Source of the DNA: Caulobacterales bacterium
GTDB taxonomy: Bacteria; Pseudomonadota; Alphaproteobacteria; Caulobacterales; Caulobacteraceae
Length of the DNA: 64,000 bases
Reading direction: 5' to 3'
Assembly: GCA_019510435.1 (NCBI GenBank)
Contig: JAEKKJ010000014.1
Coordinates: forward strand, 62,001-126,000
Under the pieces are notes generated by a model. It was not told the DNA's origin. It worked only from the letters and a program-made list of their open reading frames with translations, and made no database searches. Each line of letters starts with the position of its first letter. Position 1 is the stretch's first letter. This document shows, in pieces, positions 35,601 to 43,622 of the stretch. The position numbers and the translations under genes are program-made.

Positions 35601-36146
35601 GAAGACGTCGATCACGCCCCCTCGGATGGCGAACTCGCCCTTCTCCGAGACGGTTGAGGCGCGGCTGTAGCCGTTCACCGCGAAATAGCGCTCGAGGTCG
35701 GCGATCTCGACCGTATTGCCGACCCGGGCCGAATAGCCGGCGCGCTTCACGGCGGCTATTGGCGGCACGCGCTGGACGAGGGCCGGGACCGTCGTAACCA
35801 GCAGGCGCGGCCCCTCCCCCACGCCCGCCGCCAGGCGCGACAGCGTGGCCATGCGCTGGGCCGCGACGCCGGCCGAGGGGCCGACCCGATCGTACGGCAG
35901 GCAATCCCAGGCCGGGAAGCTGAGGATCTCGATCCCCTGGGCAAAGAATCGGAACGCGTCCACGAAGGCCGAGAGCCGCGCACCGTCGCGGGCGACGAAC
36001 ACCGCGAGCCCCTTCCGCGCCCGCACCAGGTCGGCCATCACCAGGGCGTCGAAGCCCTCCGGCGCGCCGACGAGGTCCAGGCGGCCGGGATCGTCCGCCA
36101 CCCGGCGCATCTGCGCCTGGCTGGGCGGCCGGTTGCCGTCAGCCAT
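32664..36146 (-). CDS. mfd: Transcription-repair coupling factor Mfd
   Basis: A 1160-residue ATP-dependent translocase that removes stalled RNA polymerase and recruits UvrA. In order it has UvrB-homology modules (residues about 20-340), the RNAP-interaction domain (TPGDLVVHIDHGIGRYEGL), the RecG-like translocase with Walker A GDVGFGKTEVALRAAF and Walker B VDEEQHFG, the helicase motif LTATPIPRTLQMSLSG, QLRGRVGRS, and the TRCF C-terminal domain. The length is complete. The start overlaps the end of sdhE by 8 bp. Confidence 0.98.
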   Translation of the reverse strand: MADGNRPPSQAQMRRVADDPGRLDLVGAPEGFDALVMADLVRARKGLAVFVARDGARLSAFVDAFRFFAQGIEILSFPAWDCLPYDRVGPSAGVAAQRMATLSRLAAGVGEGPRLLVTTVPALVQRVPPIAAVKRAGYSARVGNTVEIADLERYFAVNGYSRASTVSEKGEFAIRGGVIDVFPPSAEEPVRLDLFGDTLESIRGFDPETQRSTRQLKDITLLPVSEALLDKEAVSRFRTGYLETFGAPGDDPLYATISEGGRRAGMEHYLPLFYPDLATLFDYLPTETVIALDHLARDARAERLAMVEDAYAARANTERRTHYHPLEPTRLYLDEAEWNEALAVRATRRFSAFNEAEGEAVIDMGARAGRNFSAERKLDSVNLFEATVDHATKLSAAGKRMLFASWTEGSSERLGHMLADHGLKSLPLAPYWDAARAADPKKPQRVVLPLDAGFETDTLAVISETDILGDRLARPRKRRRAANFLAEASALTPGDLVVHIDHGIGRYEGLKTLDVQGAPHDTLELQYGGEAKLYLPVENIDLLTRYGTDSEGVQLDRLGGAAWQGRKARAKERLREMADGLIRIAAERATRVTSATEPPSGLFDEFCARFPYEETDDQLNAIGDVLEDLAAGRPMDRLICGDVGFGKTEVALRAAFVVAMSGQQVAIVAPTTLLARQHFKTFSERFEGWPVRVRRLSRMVPGKEATETREGLAKGEVEIVVGTHAVLSKQVSFKDLGLVIVDEEQHFGVKHKEKLKELRAEVHMLTLTATPIPRTLQMSLSGIREMSIIATPPVDRLAVRTYITPWDPVVLREALLREKYRGGQAYFVAPRISDLPELERFLREQVPEVKFVVGHGQMAPTQLEEVMSAFYDGQYDVLLSTTIVESGLDIPTANTIILHRADMFGLSQMYQLRGRVGRSKARAYAYLTTPAEKQITLSAEKRLKVLQSLDSLGAGFQLASHDLDIRGGGNLLGEEQSGHIKEIGVELYQQMLEDAVNELKARAGAEEVADRGWSPQINTGAAVLIPEAYVPDLNVRLALYRRISDAEKAQDREALAAELIDRFGPLPPEADQLLKVVAIKGLCREANVAKIDVGPKGAVVTFRNDDFKNPGSLVAFMAKNQVAWRLRPDHKVVVKGEWETPKQRLDAAEKVLTELAKLAA

Positions 36147-36438
36147 GCCCGCCGCTCCCGTCGCCCAGCGAGGCCTTATGAGCTTCGTCGCGGAAGGCCT
36201 TGAGTTTCTGCATCAACGGCCCGTCGAATTCGGCCGGAGTGGGCTCGCGTTCCAGGATCCAGCCATAGACATCCTGGTCCGCCTGCTCCAGCAGGGCCTC
36301 GAACCAGTCCAGTTCGGCGGGGGTAAAGGTCGGGACATGCCTGTCCGCGAACGGCCCCAGGATGAGGTCCGCTTCCCTGAAGCCCCGCCGCCAGGCGCGC
36401 AACTTCAGTTTCTTCAGGCGGGCGTCGAGGCTCGTCAT
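36139..36438 (-). CDS. sdhE: Succinate dehydrogenase assembly factor SdhE (FAD assembly)
   Basis: A 99-residue small helical protein. It has the family's KLKLRAWRRGFREADLILGPF region, a lightly diverged RGxxE-like FAD-assembly motif, and YGWILEREPTPAEF in the C-terminal helices. It promotes covalent flavinylation of SdhA. The start is placed at MTSLDARLKK; longer upstream frames run into recG and lack family similarity. It is divergent from recG (59-bp gap) and overlaps mfd. Confidence 0.88.
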   Translation of the reverse strand: MTSLDARLKKLKLRAWRRGFREADLILGPFADRHVPTFTPAELDWFEALLEQADQDVYGWILEREPTPAEFDGPLMQKLKAFRDEAHKASLGDGSGGHG

Positions 36439-36497
36439 CAGGAGGGGCCGGATATAGAGCGGCGCGTGGGGTTGCGCCAGTCGGGTATGTTGCAAGC

Positions 36498-38576
36498 ATG
36501 CGGCCGGAGATTCTGTTCCCGCTTTTTGCGCCGATCGGCACGCTGAAGGGCGTGGGGCCGCGCGTGGCCCCGTTGCTGGAGCGCGTGGCGGGCCCGATCG
36601 TGCGCGATGTGCTGTGGCTGCAGCCACATGCGGTGATCGAGCGGGCGCGGGCGCGGCGGCTGTCCGACGCCGTCGACGGGCGGGTCATGACCTTCGAGGT
36701 GACCATTCAGGACTACCAAAAGCCCCGCTCGCAGGCCCAGCCGTGGCGGGTCCAGGTGGCGGACGACAGCGGCCTGATGATGCTGGTCTTCTTCGGCCGG
36801 TTCGGCGACCAGCTGCAGCAGCGCCATCCGGTGGGCGCGCGCCGGGTCGTCTCCGGCAAGGTCGAGGAATCCAAGTTCGGCCGCCAGATGGTCCATCCGG
36901 ACTACACGGTCGACCCGGCCAAGGCCGACGAAATCCCGGACATCGAGGCGGTCTACCCCGCCACCGAGGGCCTGCCGCCACGACGGGTGCGGGCCTTTGC
37001 GCACGAGGCGCTGGAGCGGGCGCCGGAGATGCCGGAGTGGCAGGACCCGGCCTTCCTGGCGCGGGAGGGGTTCCCCAACTGGCGCGAGGCCCTGAGCCGC
37101 CTGCACAACCCGACGGGCGAGGCGGACCTCTCCCCGCTCACGCCACATCGCCGGCGCCTGGCCTATGACGAGCTGCTGGCCCACCAGCTGGCCATGGCCC
37201 AGCGCAAGGCCGCGCGCCGGCGCGAACCGGCCGCCCGCATCGCCGCCGGGGGGCTAGCCGGCCGTATCCGCGCCGACCTGCCGTTCGCCTTCACCGGCGC
37301 CCAGGAGCGCGCCCTGGCCGACATCCGCGCCGATTTCGCCGCCGGCGAGCGGATGAGCCGGCTGGTGCAGGGCGACGTGGGCTCGGGCAAGACTGTGGTG
37401 GCCATGTGCGCCATGGCCGACGTGGCCGACTCCGGCGGCCAAAGCGCCCTCATGGCGCCCACCGAGATCCTGGCGCGCCAGCACTTCGAGACCATCTCGG
37501 GTCCCTTGGGCGCGCACGGCGTCGGCGTCGTCCTGCTGACCGGGCGCGACAAGGGGGCGGTCCGGGCCGAGAAGCTGCGCGCCCTCGCCTCGGGCCAGGC
37601 GCAGGTCGCGGTCGGCACCCATGCGCTCTTCCAGGACGAGGTGGCCTTCCACCGCCTGCAGCTGGTGGTGATCGACGAGCAGCACCGGTTCGGCGTGGCC
37701 GAGCGCCAGCGCCTGCAGGCCAAGGGCGAGGCGGTGCACCTGATCGCCATGTCCGCCACCCCGATCCCGCGGACCCTGGAGCTGACGATGTACGGCGACC
37801 TGGACGTCAGCCGAATCGATGAGAAGCCGCCCGGCCGCACGCCGGTGGCCACCCGCGCCGTGCCCATGGGGCGCGTGGGCGAGATCGTCGGACGCCTGCG
37901 CGAGGCCGCGCAAGGCGGCGCCCAGGCCTTCTGGATCTGCCCCCTGGTCTCGGAGTCCGAGGTCAGCGACCTGGCGGCGGCCGAGAAGCGCGCCCTGGCG
38001 CTGCGCAAGGTCATCGGGCCCAGCGTGGGCCTGGTGCACGGCAAGATGCCGCCCGCCGAGAAGGATGCGGTGATGGCCGACTTCGCGGACGGCAAGGTCT
38101 CGGTCCTGGTCGCCACGACCGTGGTCGAGGTCGGCGTCAACGTGCCCAACGCCACCATCATGGTGATCGAGCAGGCCGAGCGATTTGGCCTCGCCCAGCT
38201 GCACCAGCTGCGGGGCCGCGTCGGGCGGGGGTCGCGGGAAAGCGCCTGCGTCCTGCTCTACGACCCGCCGCTGTCCGAAACGGCCCAACAGCGGCTGGAC
38301 ATCCTGCGCCGCACCGACGACGGCTTCGTCATCGCCGAGAAGGACCTGGAACTGCGCGGCGGCGGCGACGCCCTGGGCCTGCGCCAGTCCGGCCTGCCCG
38401 ACTACGTCTTCGCCGACCCCTTCGCCCACCGCGAGCTGATCGCCATCGCCGGCGACGACGCCCGGCTGGTGGTGGCGCGGGACCCGGAGCTGAAGTCCGC
38501 CCGGGGCAAGGCGCTGCAGGTGCTGCAGGAGCTGTTCGACTGGAAGGCGGGCCTGGCGCTGCGCGACGCCGGCTGA
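36498..38576 (+). CDS. recG: ATP-dependent DNA helicase RecG
   Basis: A 692-residue branch-migration helicase for stalled replication forks and recombination intermediates. It has an N-terminal wedge/OB domain (MTFEVTIQDYQKPRSQ; LMMLVFFGRFGDQLQQ), then Walker A GDVGSGKTVVAM, motif Ib MAPTEILARQHFE, Walker B VIDEQHRFGVAERQ, motif III MSATPIPRTLELTMYG and QLRGRVGRGS. Full length. It starts at ATG 36498, divergent from sdhE. Confidence 0.98.
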   Translation: MRPEILFPLFAPIGTLKGVGPRVAPLLERVAGPIVRDVLWLQPHAVIERARARRLSDAVDGRVMTFEVTIQDYQKPRSQAQPWRVQVADDSGLMMLVFFGRFGDQLQQRHPVGARRVVSGKVEESKFGRQMVHPDYTVDPAKADEIPDIEAVYPATEGLPPRRVRAFAHEALERAPEMPEWQDPAFLAREGFPNWREALSRLHNPTGEADLSPLTPHRRRLAYDELLAHQLAMAQRKAARRREPAARIAAGGLAGRIRADLPFAFTGAQERALADIRADFAAGERMSRLVQGDVGSGKTVVAMCAMADVADSGGQSALMAPTEILARQHFETISGPLGAHGVGVVLLTGRDKGAVRAEKLRALASGQAQVAVGTHALFQDEVAFHRLQLVVIDEQHRFGVAERQRLQAKGEAVHLIAMSATPIPRTLELTMYGDLDVSRIDEKPPGRTPVATRAVPMGRVGEIVGRLREAAQGGAQAFWICPLVSESEVSDLAAAEKRALALRKVIGPSVGLVHGKMPPAEKDAVMADFADGKVSVLVATTVVEVGVNVPNATIMVIEQAERFGLAQLHQLRGRVGRGSRESACVLLYDPPLSETAQQRLDILRRTDDGFVIAEKDLELRGGGDALGLRQSGLPDYVFADPFAHRELIAIAGDDARLVVARDPELKSARGKALQVLQELFDWKAGLALRDAG

Positions 38577-38653
38577 CGAAAATGTCGGCTCCGGGACGGG
38601 CGCTGCGTCCTGGGGCAGACCGCCGGTGTGTGCGCGGCCGACAGGAGGACCCC

Positions 38654-39003
38654 GTGAAGCATCTCTGCCTCGTCTACGCCGTTCCCGGCGCCCTTTCGGG
38701 CCTCACGCCGGAGGAACAGCAGGCTCTGGACCGCGACAGCCTGGCCTATGACCGCAAGCTGATGGCGGAGGGCCACTTCATCGCCGCCTCGGCGCTGCAG
38801 GCGGTCAGCACGGCGCGCACCCTGAGGCGGCGAAGCGGAAAGACCATGATCGTCGACGGTCCGTTCGCCGAACCAAGGAGGTCCTGGTCGGCTTCATCTT
38901 CATCGAGGCGGCCGACATGGATGAGGCCCTCGCGATCGCCGAGGGGATCCCGATGGCGCGCTACGCCGCCATCGAGGTGCGGCCCGAGCTGGACTTCGGT
39001 TAG
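38654..39003 (+). pseudogene. YCII-related (DGPF-domain) protein, frameshifted
   Basis: The frame starts at GTG 38654 behind a strong AGGAGG (38643-38648) and reads VKHLCLVYAVPGALSG, then TMIVDGPFAE, the DGPF hallmark of YCII proteins. It then leaves frame at about 38870-38873. One base later, frame +1 continues as KEVLVGFIFIEAADMDEALA and VEVRPELDFG-type C-terminus to TAG 39001-39003. One extra A (GAAACCAAG instead of GAACCAAG) would restore a 116-residue protein. It is either a recent pseudogene or a sequencing error. These proteins are often associated with ECF sigma factors or small-molecule detoxification. Confidence 0.8.
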
Positions 39004-39995
39004 ACGCGCACCATCCGCTTGCCGCGGTTCTCGCCATGCAGCAGGCCGATCAGGGCGCGGGGCAGGTTCTCCAGCCCGTCGATGATGTCCTCCTGCACCT
39101 TCAGGCGCCCGTCGTTCACCCAGCCCTGGAGGTCGGCCAGGGCCCGGTCGTTCTGGTCGGCGAAGTCCATGACCACGAAGCCGCGCAGGGTCAGGCGCTT
39201 GGTGACGATCAGGCCCGGCACCCCGCGCGGCCCGTGCGGCGGCGGCGCGCCGTCGTACTGCGAGACCGCGCCACAGCAGGCGATGCGGCCGTGGGTCTTC
39301 ATGGCGAAGAGGCAGGCCTCGAAGATGTCGCCGCCGGTGTTGTCGAAATAGACGTCCACGCCCTCGGGACAGGCGGCGCGCAGCTGGCGCTTGAACTCCG
39401 GGGATTTGTAGTCGACCGCCGCATCGAACCCGAGCTCCTCCGTGAGCCAGCGGCCTTTGGCCTCGCCGCCAGCCACGCCCACGACGCGGCAGCCCTTGAT
39501 CTTGGCGATCTGGCCGACGATCGAGCCCACGGACCCTGCGGCGGCAGAGACCACAACCGTCTCGCCCGGCTTCGGCTGGCCGCATTCCAGGAGGCCGAAA
39601 TAGGCGGTCAGCCCCGCCACGCCATAGACGCTGAGCAGGTGCGTCTGCGGCGTCAGGTCGGGCAGCGGCGTCAGCCGCTTTGCCGGCAGGACCGCATATT
39701 CCTGCCAGCCGGTGTCAGCGAAGACCAGGTCGCCGGGCTTCAGGTTCGACGCACGGGACTCCACGACCTCGGCCAGGGACCCGCCCGCCATCACGTCGCC
39801 GGCGTTGAGGGCCGAGCGGTAGGTCGCGCCCTGCATCCAGGCGCGGTTGGCGGCGTCGAGGGAGACGTAGCGGGTCTTCAGCAGCACCTCGCCCTCGCCA
39901 GGCGTGGGACGGTCGGCGGTGCGCAGGGCGAAATGGTCCGGCGCCAGGGCCTCGCCGCCCGGCAGGCGATCCAGAACGATCTGGCGGTTGGTCAT
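39000..39995 (-). CDS. NADP-dependent zinc-independent MDR oxidoreductase (CurA/LTB4DH-like)
   Basis: A 331-residue medium-chain dehydrogenase/reductase lacking zinc ligands. The nucleotide-binding region is VVVSAAAGSVGSIVGQIAKI and the substrate domain has VYGVAGLTAYFGLLECG. It is typical of the leukotriene B4 12-hydroxydehydrogenase / curcumin reductase CurA group that reduces alpha,beta-unsaturated ketones. The start MTNRQIVLDR is selected over an upstream in-frame codon because AGGGAGG precedes it. Confidence 0.9.
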   Translation of the reverse strand: MTNRQIVLDRLPGGEALAPDHFALRTADRPTPGEGEVLLKTRYVSLDAANRAWMQGATYRSALNAGDVMAGGSLAEVVESRASNLKPGDLVFADTGWQEYAVLPAKRLTPLPDLTPQTHLLSVYGVAGLTAYFGLLECGQPKPGETVVVSAAAGSVGSIVGQIAKIKGCRVVGVAGGEAKGRWLTEELGFDAAVDYKSPEFKRQLRAACPEGVDVYFDNTGGDIFEACLFAMKTHGRIACCGAVSQYDGAPPPHGPRGVPGLIVTKRLTLRGFVVMDFADQNDRALADLQGWVNDGRLKVQEDIIDGLENLPRALIGLLHGENRGKRMVRV

Positions 39996-40027
39996 GGCGT
40001 CCTCCCTTTGGTTTGGACGCGACCATC

Positions 40028-41119
40028 TCACCGCCGCAGCCAGGCCGCCAGCCGCTGCTTCGCGTCCGCCTCGATGTCGGCGTAGAACAGGTTGAACCCC
40101 GGGGCCTTGCGCCGGTCGGCCCAGGAGCCGCCGGGCTGCAGGGAGGCCGACTTGGGCCGCGTCACCTTCAGCACCCCGCCCTCACAGCGCGCCGCCACCT
40201 GCCGCGCCAGGAACGCCGGGCGCGCGCCCCATTCCAGGCCGGTGGCGTTGGCGGCGCCCAGGTGCAGGCGCGCCGGCGCCGGCTGGTCGGTGACCGCCCC
40301 CAGGATCGGGTTGAAGCAGAGGGCCGGCCGCGGGTTCAGGTTCACCAGCTCCCCCTGCCCGTTCCACACCAGGGCCCGGTCCAGCAGCCGCCGCGCCGCA
40401 TCAAACTCGCCGTCGTAGACATAGGCCCACGAGGCCAGGCAGCCGGCCTCGGCGCGCGTCCGGCACGGGGGGATCGGCGGGGTGTCGGCGGGAACCACGG
40501 TGTCGATCAGATAGGCGGCCACCAGGCGCGCGCGCACCTGCGGGTCGGCCGCCACCTCCTCGGCCAGCAGGCGCTGGGCCAGGGTGCCGCCCTGCTCCAC
40601 GCCGACGATCAGGAACGGCCGGCCGCCATTGTCGTGCGCCAGGTACCAGCGGAAGGCGTCGCGGACGTCGCCATAGGCGAACTGCCGCGCCTCGCGGGCG
40701 TCCTCGCGCAGGGTGGTGAGGCTGTAGAGGCTGGCCTGGCGATAGCGCGGCGCATAGATCCGCCCCACGCTGACGAAGGGGCCCACGTAGTTCGGCGCCA
40801 TCACGTCGCGGAACTGGCGAGTGGCCTTGGCAGCATCCAGCCGGGCGTTCCAGTTGCGGCCGCCGTCGTAGGTGGTCGGGGCGATGAAGAAGACGTCAGC
40901 CACGTGCGGATCGCTCGGCGACGGCCGCAGGTGCCAGGCCTGCGGGCGCGCGTAGTCCGGCGCGGTCGGTGGCCGATAGGTCTGGTACGGCACCTTCGGG
41001 TCGAGGGCGGTCGACACCAGGTCGCCCCAGTAGCTCACCACGCCCACCACTAGCAGGATCAGGAGGCTGAGCAGGCTCGCCAGCCACCAGCGCGTGCGCC
41101 GCGGGGCGGGCTCGGCCAT
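40028..41119 (-). CDS. DUF3089 protein, alpha/beta-hydrolase fold with altered nucleophile elbow
   Basis: A 363-residue protein with an N-terminal membrane anchor (WWLASLLSLLILLVVGVVSYW), then DUF3089 landmarks: DPHVADVFFIAPTTYDGG, MAPNYVGPFVSVGRIYAPRYRQA and DAFRWYLAHDNGGRPFLIVG. The place where the family has GHSQG reads GVEQGG, so both His and the Ser nucleophile are replaced. This suggests a catalytically dead or repurposed member. It is co-transcribed after hldE-hldD (1-bp overlap with hldD), linking it to LPS or envelope biogenesis by context only. Confidence 0.83.
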   Translation of the reverse strand: MAEPAPRRTRWWLASLLSLLILLVVGVVSYWGDLVSTALDPKVPYQTYRPPTAPDYARPQAWHLRPSPSDPHVADVFFIAPTTYDGGRNWNARLDAAKATRQFRDVMAPNYVGPFVSVGRIYAPRYRQASLYSLTTLREDAREARQFAYGDVRDAFRWYLAHDNGGRPFLIVGVEQGGTLAQRLLAEEVAADPQVRARLVAAYLIDTVVPADTPPIPPCRTRAEAGCLASWAYVYDGEFDAARRLLDRALVWNGQGELVNLNPRPALCFNPILGAVTDQPAPARLHLGAANATGLEWGARPAFLARQVAARCEGGVLKVTRPKSASLQPGGSWADRRKAPGFNLFYADIEADAKQRLAAWLRR

Positions 41120-42120
41120 CAGCGGTACGGGTCGGGCTGGCTCAGGAAGCGGCCCACATATTCGCCGATGCCGTCTTCCAGCGAGGTCAGGGGCGCCGAA
41201 TAGCCCGCCGCCGCCAGCCGCTCCATCTTGGCCTCGGTGAAGTACTGGTACTTGTCCCGGATCGCCGGCGGCATGGGGGTGTACTCGATCTGGGCGTTCT
41301 TGCCGGCGGCGGCGAACACCTGGCGCGCCATGTCCTCGAAGGTCCGCGCCGTGCCGGAGCCAAGGTTGTAGATGCCATTCACCTGCGGATTGTCGAACAG
41401 CCAGCGGGTCACGTCGGCGGCGTCGCGGACGTAGACGAAGTCGCGCTTCTGGCCGCCGTCAGGCACGTCCTTGCGGTAGCTCTTGAACAGCTGCACCGCA
41501 TGGCCCTCACGGACCTTGGGCCAGATCTGCGAGGCCACCGACTTCATCGAGTGCTTATGCTCCTCGTTGGGCCCGTAGACGTTGAAGAACTTCAGGCCCA
41601 CCCACTGCGGGGGCGCATAGTCGCGCAGAGCCTGGCGGGCGGCGAAGAGGTCGAACAGCGCCTTCGACCAGCCGTAGGTGTTCAGCGGGCGCAGGGCCGC
41701 CAGGGCCTCGTAGTCGTTGTCGTCGTCGAAGCCGTGCTCCCCCGACCCGTAGGTGGCCGCCGACGAGGCGTAGACCAGCCGCCGCTGGCGGTCTGCGCAC
41801 CAGCGGAACAGGTCGCGGCTGAGCGTGAAGTTCGAATGGACGATCTTGTCGGCGTCCGGCTCAGTGGTCGAGGAGACCGCCGCCATGTGGACCACCAGCT
41901 CGACATCGCGCCAGCGCTTCTCCAGCCAGTCGAACATGTCGGCCGGGGCCACGAAGTCGCCCAGCGCGTGTTTGGCGAGGTTGCGCCACTTGCCGAGGTC
42001 GGCCTCGTGCAGCCGGTCGCAGACGACCAGGTCCAGGTCGCGGTCCTCGGCCAGCTTGGCGACGATGTTGGAGCCGATGAAGCCTGCGCCACCGGTGACG
42101 AACACGATCCGCCGGGTCAT
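41119..42120 (-). CDS. hldD: ADP-L-glycero-D-manno-heptose 6-epimerase
   Basis: A 333-residue extended-SDR sugar epimerase that makes the heptose precursor of LPS inner core. It has the Rossmann NAD loop VTGGAGFIGSNI, the catalytic Tyr in YGWSKALFD with YASSAATYG upstream, and the family-specific LKFFNVYGPNEEHK and GQKRDFVYVRDAA. ATG at 42120 overlaps the hldE stop (ATGA). Longer in-frame reading upstream lies inside hldE and is not coding. Confidence 0.95.
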   Translation of the reverse strand: MTRRIVFVTGGAGFIGSNIVAKLAEDRDLDLVVCDRLHEADLGKWRNLAKHALGDFVAPADMFDWLEKRWRDVELVVHMAAVSSTTEPDADKIVHSNFTLSRDLFRWCADRQRRLVYASSAATYGSGEHGFDDDNDYEALAALRPLNTYGWSKALFDLFAARQALRDYAPPQWVGLKFFNVYGPNEEHKHSMKSVASQIWPKVREGHAVQLFKSYRKDVPDGGQKRDFVYVRDAADVTRWLFDNPQVNGIYNLGSGTARTFEDMARQVFAAAGKNAQIEYTPMPPAIRDKYQYFTEAKMERLAAAGYSAPLTSLEDGIGEYVGRFLSQPDPYR

Positions 42121-43589
42121 GGCTGGCCCTCCTTCATCCGCGCGATCGCCGCGCTGGTGGAATAGCCGTCGACGACCTCGGCCAGCTTCACCTCGCCGCC
42201 CCAGCTCTTGACCAGGTCGCCGCCCACCACCTCGCTCTCGGCGTAGTCGGCGCCCTTGATCAGCACGTCGGGCCGCGAGGCCTCGATCAGCCGGATGGGC
42301 GTCAGGTCCTCGAAGGGCGCGACGAGGTCGACGCTGCGCAGCCCCGCCAGCACCAGGGCGCGGGACTCCAGGTCGTTCACCGGCCGGCCCTCCCCCTTCA
42401 GCTGGCGCACCGAGGCGTCGGAGTTCACCCCCACGATCAGCCGGTCGCACCAGGTGCGCGCCTGGGCCAGATAGGCCACGTGGCCGCGGTGCAGGATATC
42501 GAAGCAGCCGTTGGTGAAGCCCACCTTCAGCCCCTGGGCGCGCCAGCGGGCCACCTCTTCGGCCATCCGTTGCGGGGTGGCGATCTTTCCCTCGGCGTGG
42601 GCGGTGCGCGCGACCAGCACGGCCTCGACCAGCTCGTCGGCGCTGACGGTGGCGGTGCCGGCCTTGCCGATGGCCACGCCCGAGGCGAGCTGGGCGAAGG
42701 CGATGGCGTCGTCGAGCTCGGCGTCCGCCGCCAGGGCCAGGCCCAGGGCCGCCAGCGCGGTGTCGCCCGCGCCCGAGGCGTCGAACACCTCCCGGGCGGT
42801 GGTCGGGTAGTGGCGGACCGGCTGGCCGCGCAGGCCCAGCGAGACGCCCTTGCCGGCGCGGGTGACCAGGACCGCCTTGGTGGCCCAAAGCTCCAGGGCC
42901 CGGGCGATGGCGGCCTCCATCTCGGTGTCGGTCTCGGTGGGCAGCTCGGTGGCGTAGGCCAGCTCCGCCGCGTTCGGCTTCACCAGGTCCACCTCGCCGT
43001 AGCGGGAGAAGGACCGGGCCTTGGAATCGACGATCACCTTGGCCCCGCTCTGGGCGGCCGCCTCGCGAGCGGCGGCGATCACGGCGTCGGTGACCACCCC
43101 CTTGCCGTAGTCGGAGATCAGGATGACACCCGCGCCGCGCGCCGCGTCGCGGATCGTGCGGATCAGCCGGTGCTCGATCTCGCCCGCCACGGGCCGGCTC
43201 TCCTCCAGGTCGACGCGCAGCAGCTGCTGGCTGCCCGAGATGAACCGGGTCTTGAGGGTCGTCGGGCGCTCCGGGTCGGTGACCAGGTAGCCCTCGATGG
43301 CGGGCTCCTCGTCGCCGACCAGGCGCGAAGCCTCGTGGCCGATGCCGTCGCCGCCGACCAGGCCCACCAGCGCCACCGAGCCACCGAGCGCCGCGACGTT
43401 GCGGGCTACATTGCCGGCGCCGCCCAGCATTTTCAGCTCGCGCGTGCGCTTCAGCACCGGAATCGGCGCCTCGGGCGAAACGCGGCTGACCGAGCCGTAG
43501 ACGAAACGGTCGACCATCAGGTCGCCCACGCAGGCGACACGCTTGGCGGGAACCTCGGCCAGGAGGTGCTGAAGGGCGGCCAGATCCAT
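42117..43589 (-). CDS. hldE: Bifunctional heptose-7-phosphate kinase / heptose-1-phosphate adenylyltransferase
   Basis: A 490-residue fusion. The N-terminal PfkB-type kinase (residues 1-320) has GGAGNVARNVAALGG and the active-site DASGAGDTALAAL. The C-terminal cytidylyltransferase-like domain (about 350-490) has the TNGCFDILHRGHVAYL HxGH-type motif and LIVGVNSDASVRQLKG. Both domains are complete. It makes ADP-D-glycero-D-manno-heptose, and is translationally coupled to hldD downstream. Confidence 0.97.
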   Translation of the reverse strand: MDLAALQHLLAEVPAKRVACVGDLMVDRFVYGSVSRVSPEAPIPVLKRTRELKMLGGAGNVARNVAALGGSVALVGLVGGDGIGHEASRLVGDEEPAIEGYLVTDPERPTTLKTRFISGSQQLLRVDLEESRPVAGEIEHRLIRTIRDAARGAGVILISDYGKGVVTDAVIAAAREAAAQSGAKVIVDSKARSFSRYGEVDLVKPNAAELAYATELPTETDTEMEAAIARALELWATKAVLVTRAGKGVSLGLRGQPVRHYPTTAREVFDASGAGDTALAALGLALAADAELDDAIAFAQLASGVAIGKAGTATVSADELVEAVLVARTAHAEGKIATPQRMAEEVARWRAQGLKVGFTNGCFDILHRGHVAYLAQARTWCDRLIVGVNSDASVRQLKGEGRPVNDLESRALVLAGLRSVDLVAPFEDLTPIRLIEASRPDVLIKGADYAESEVVGGDLVKSWGGEVKLAEVVDGYSTSAAIARMKEGQP

Positions 43590-43622
43590 GGCGTTAGGCT
43601 GTGGAACGCGTCGGGTTGGCGG

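Noticed and set aside
32571..35657. Plus-strand open frame of about 1000 codons opposite mfd
   Set aside because: The mfd reading frame contains every expected motif; the antisense frame has none.
41119..42888. hldD extended far upstream into hldE
   Set aside because: The extension is a Gly/Arg/Pro-rich shadow of hldE in another frame. The ATG at 42120 overlaps the hldE stop and begins the Rossmann fold.
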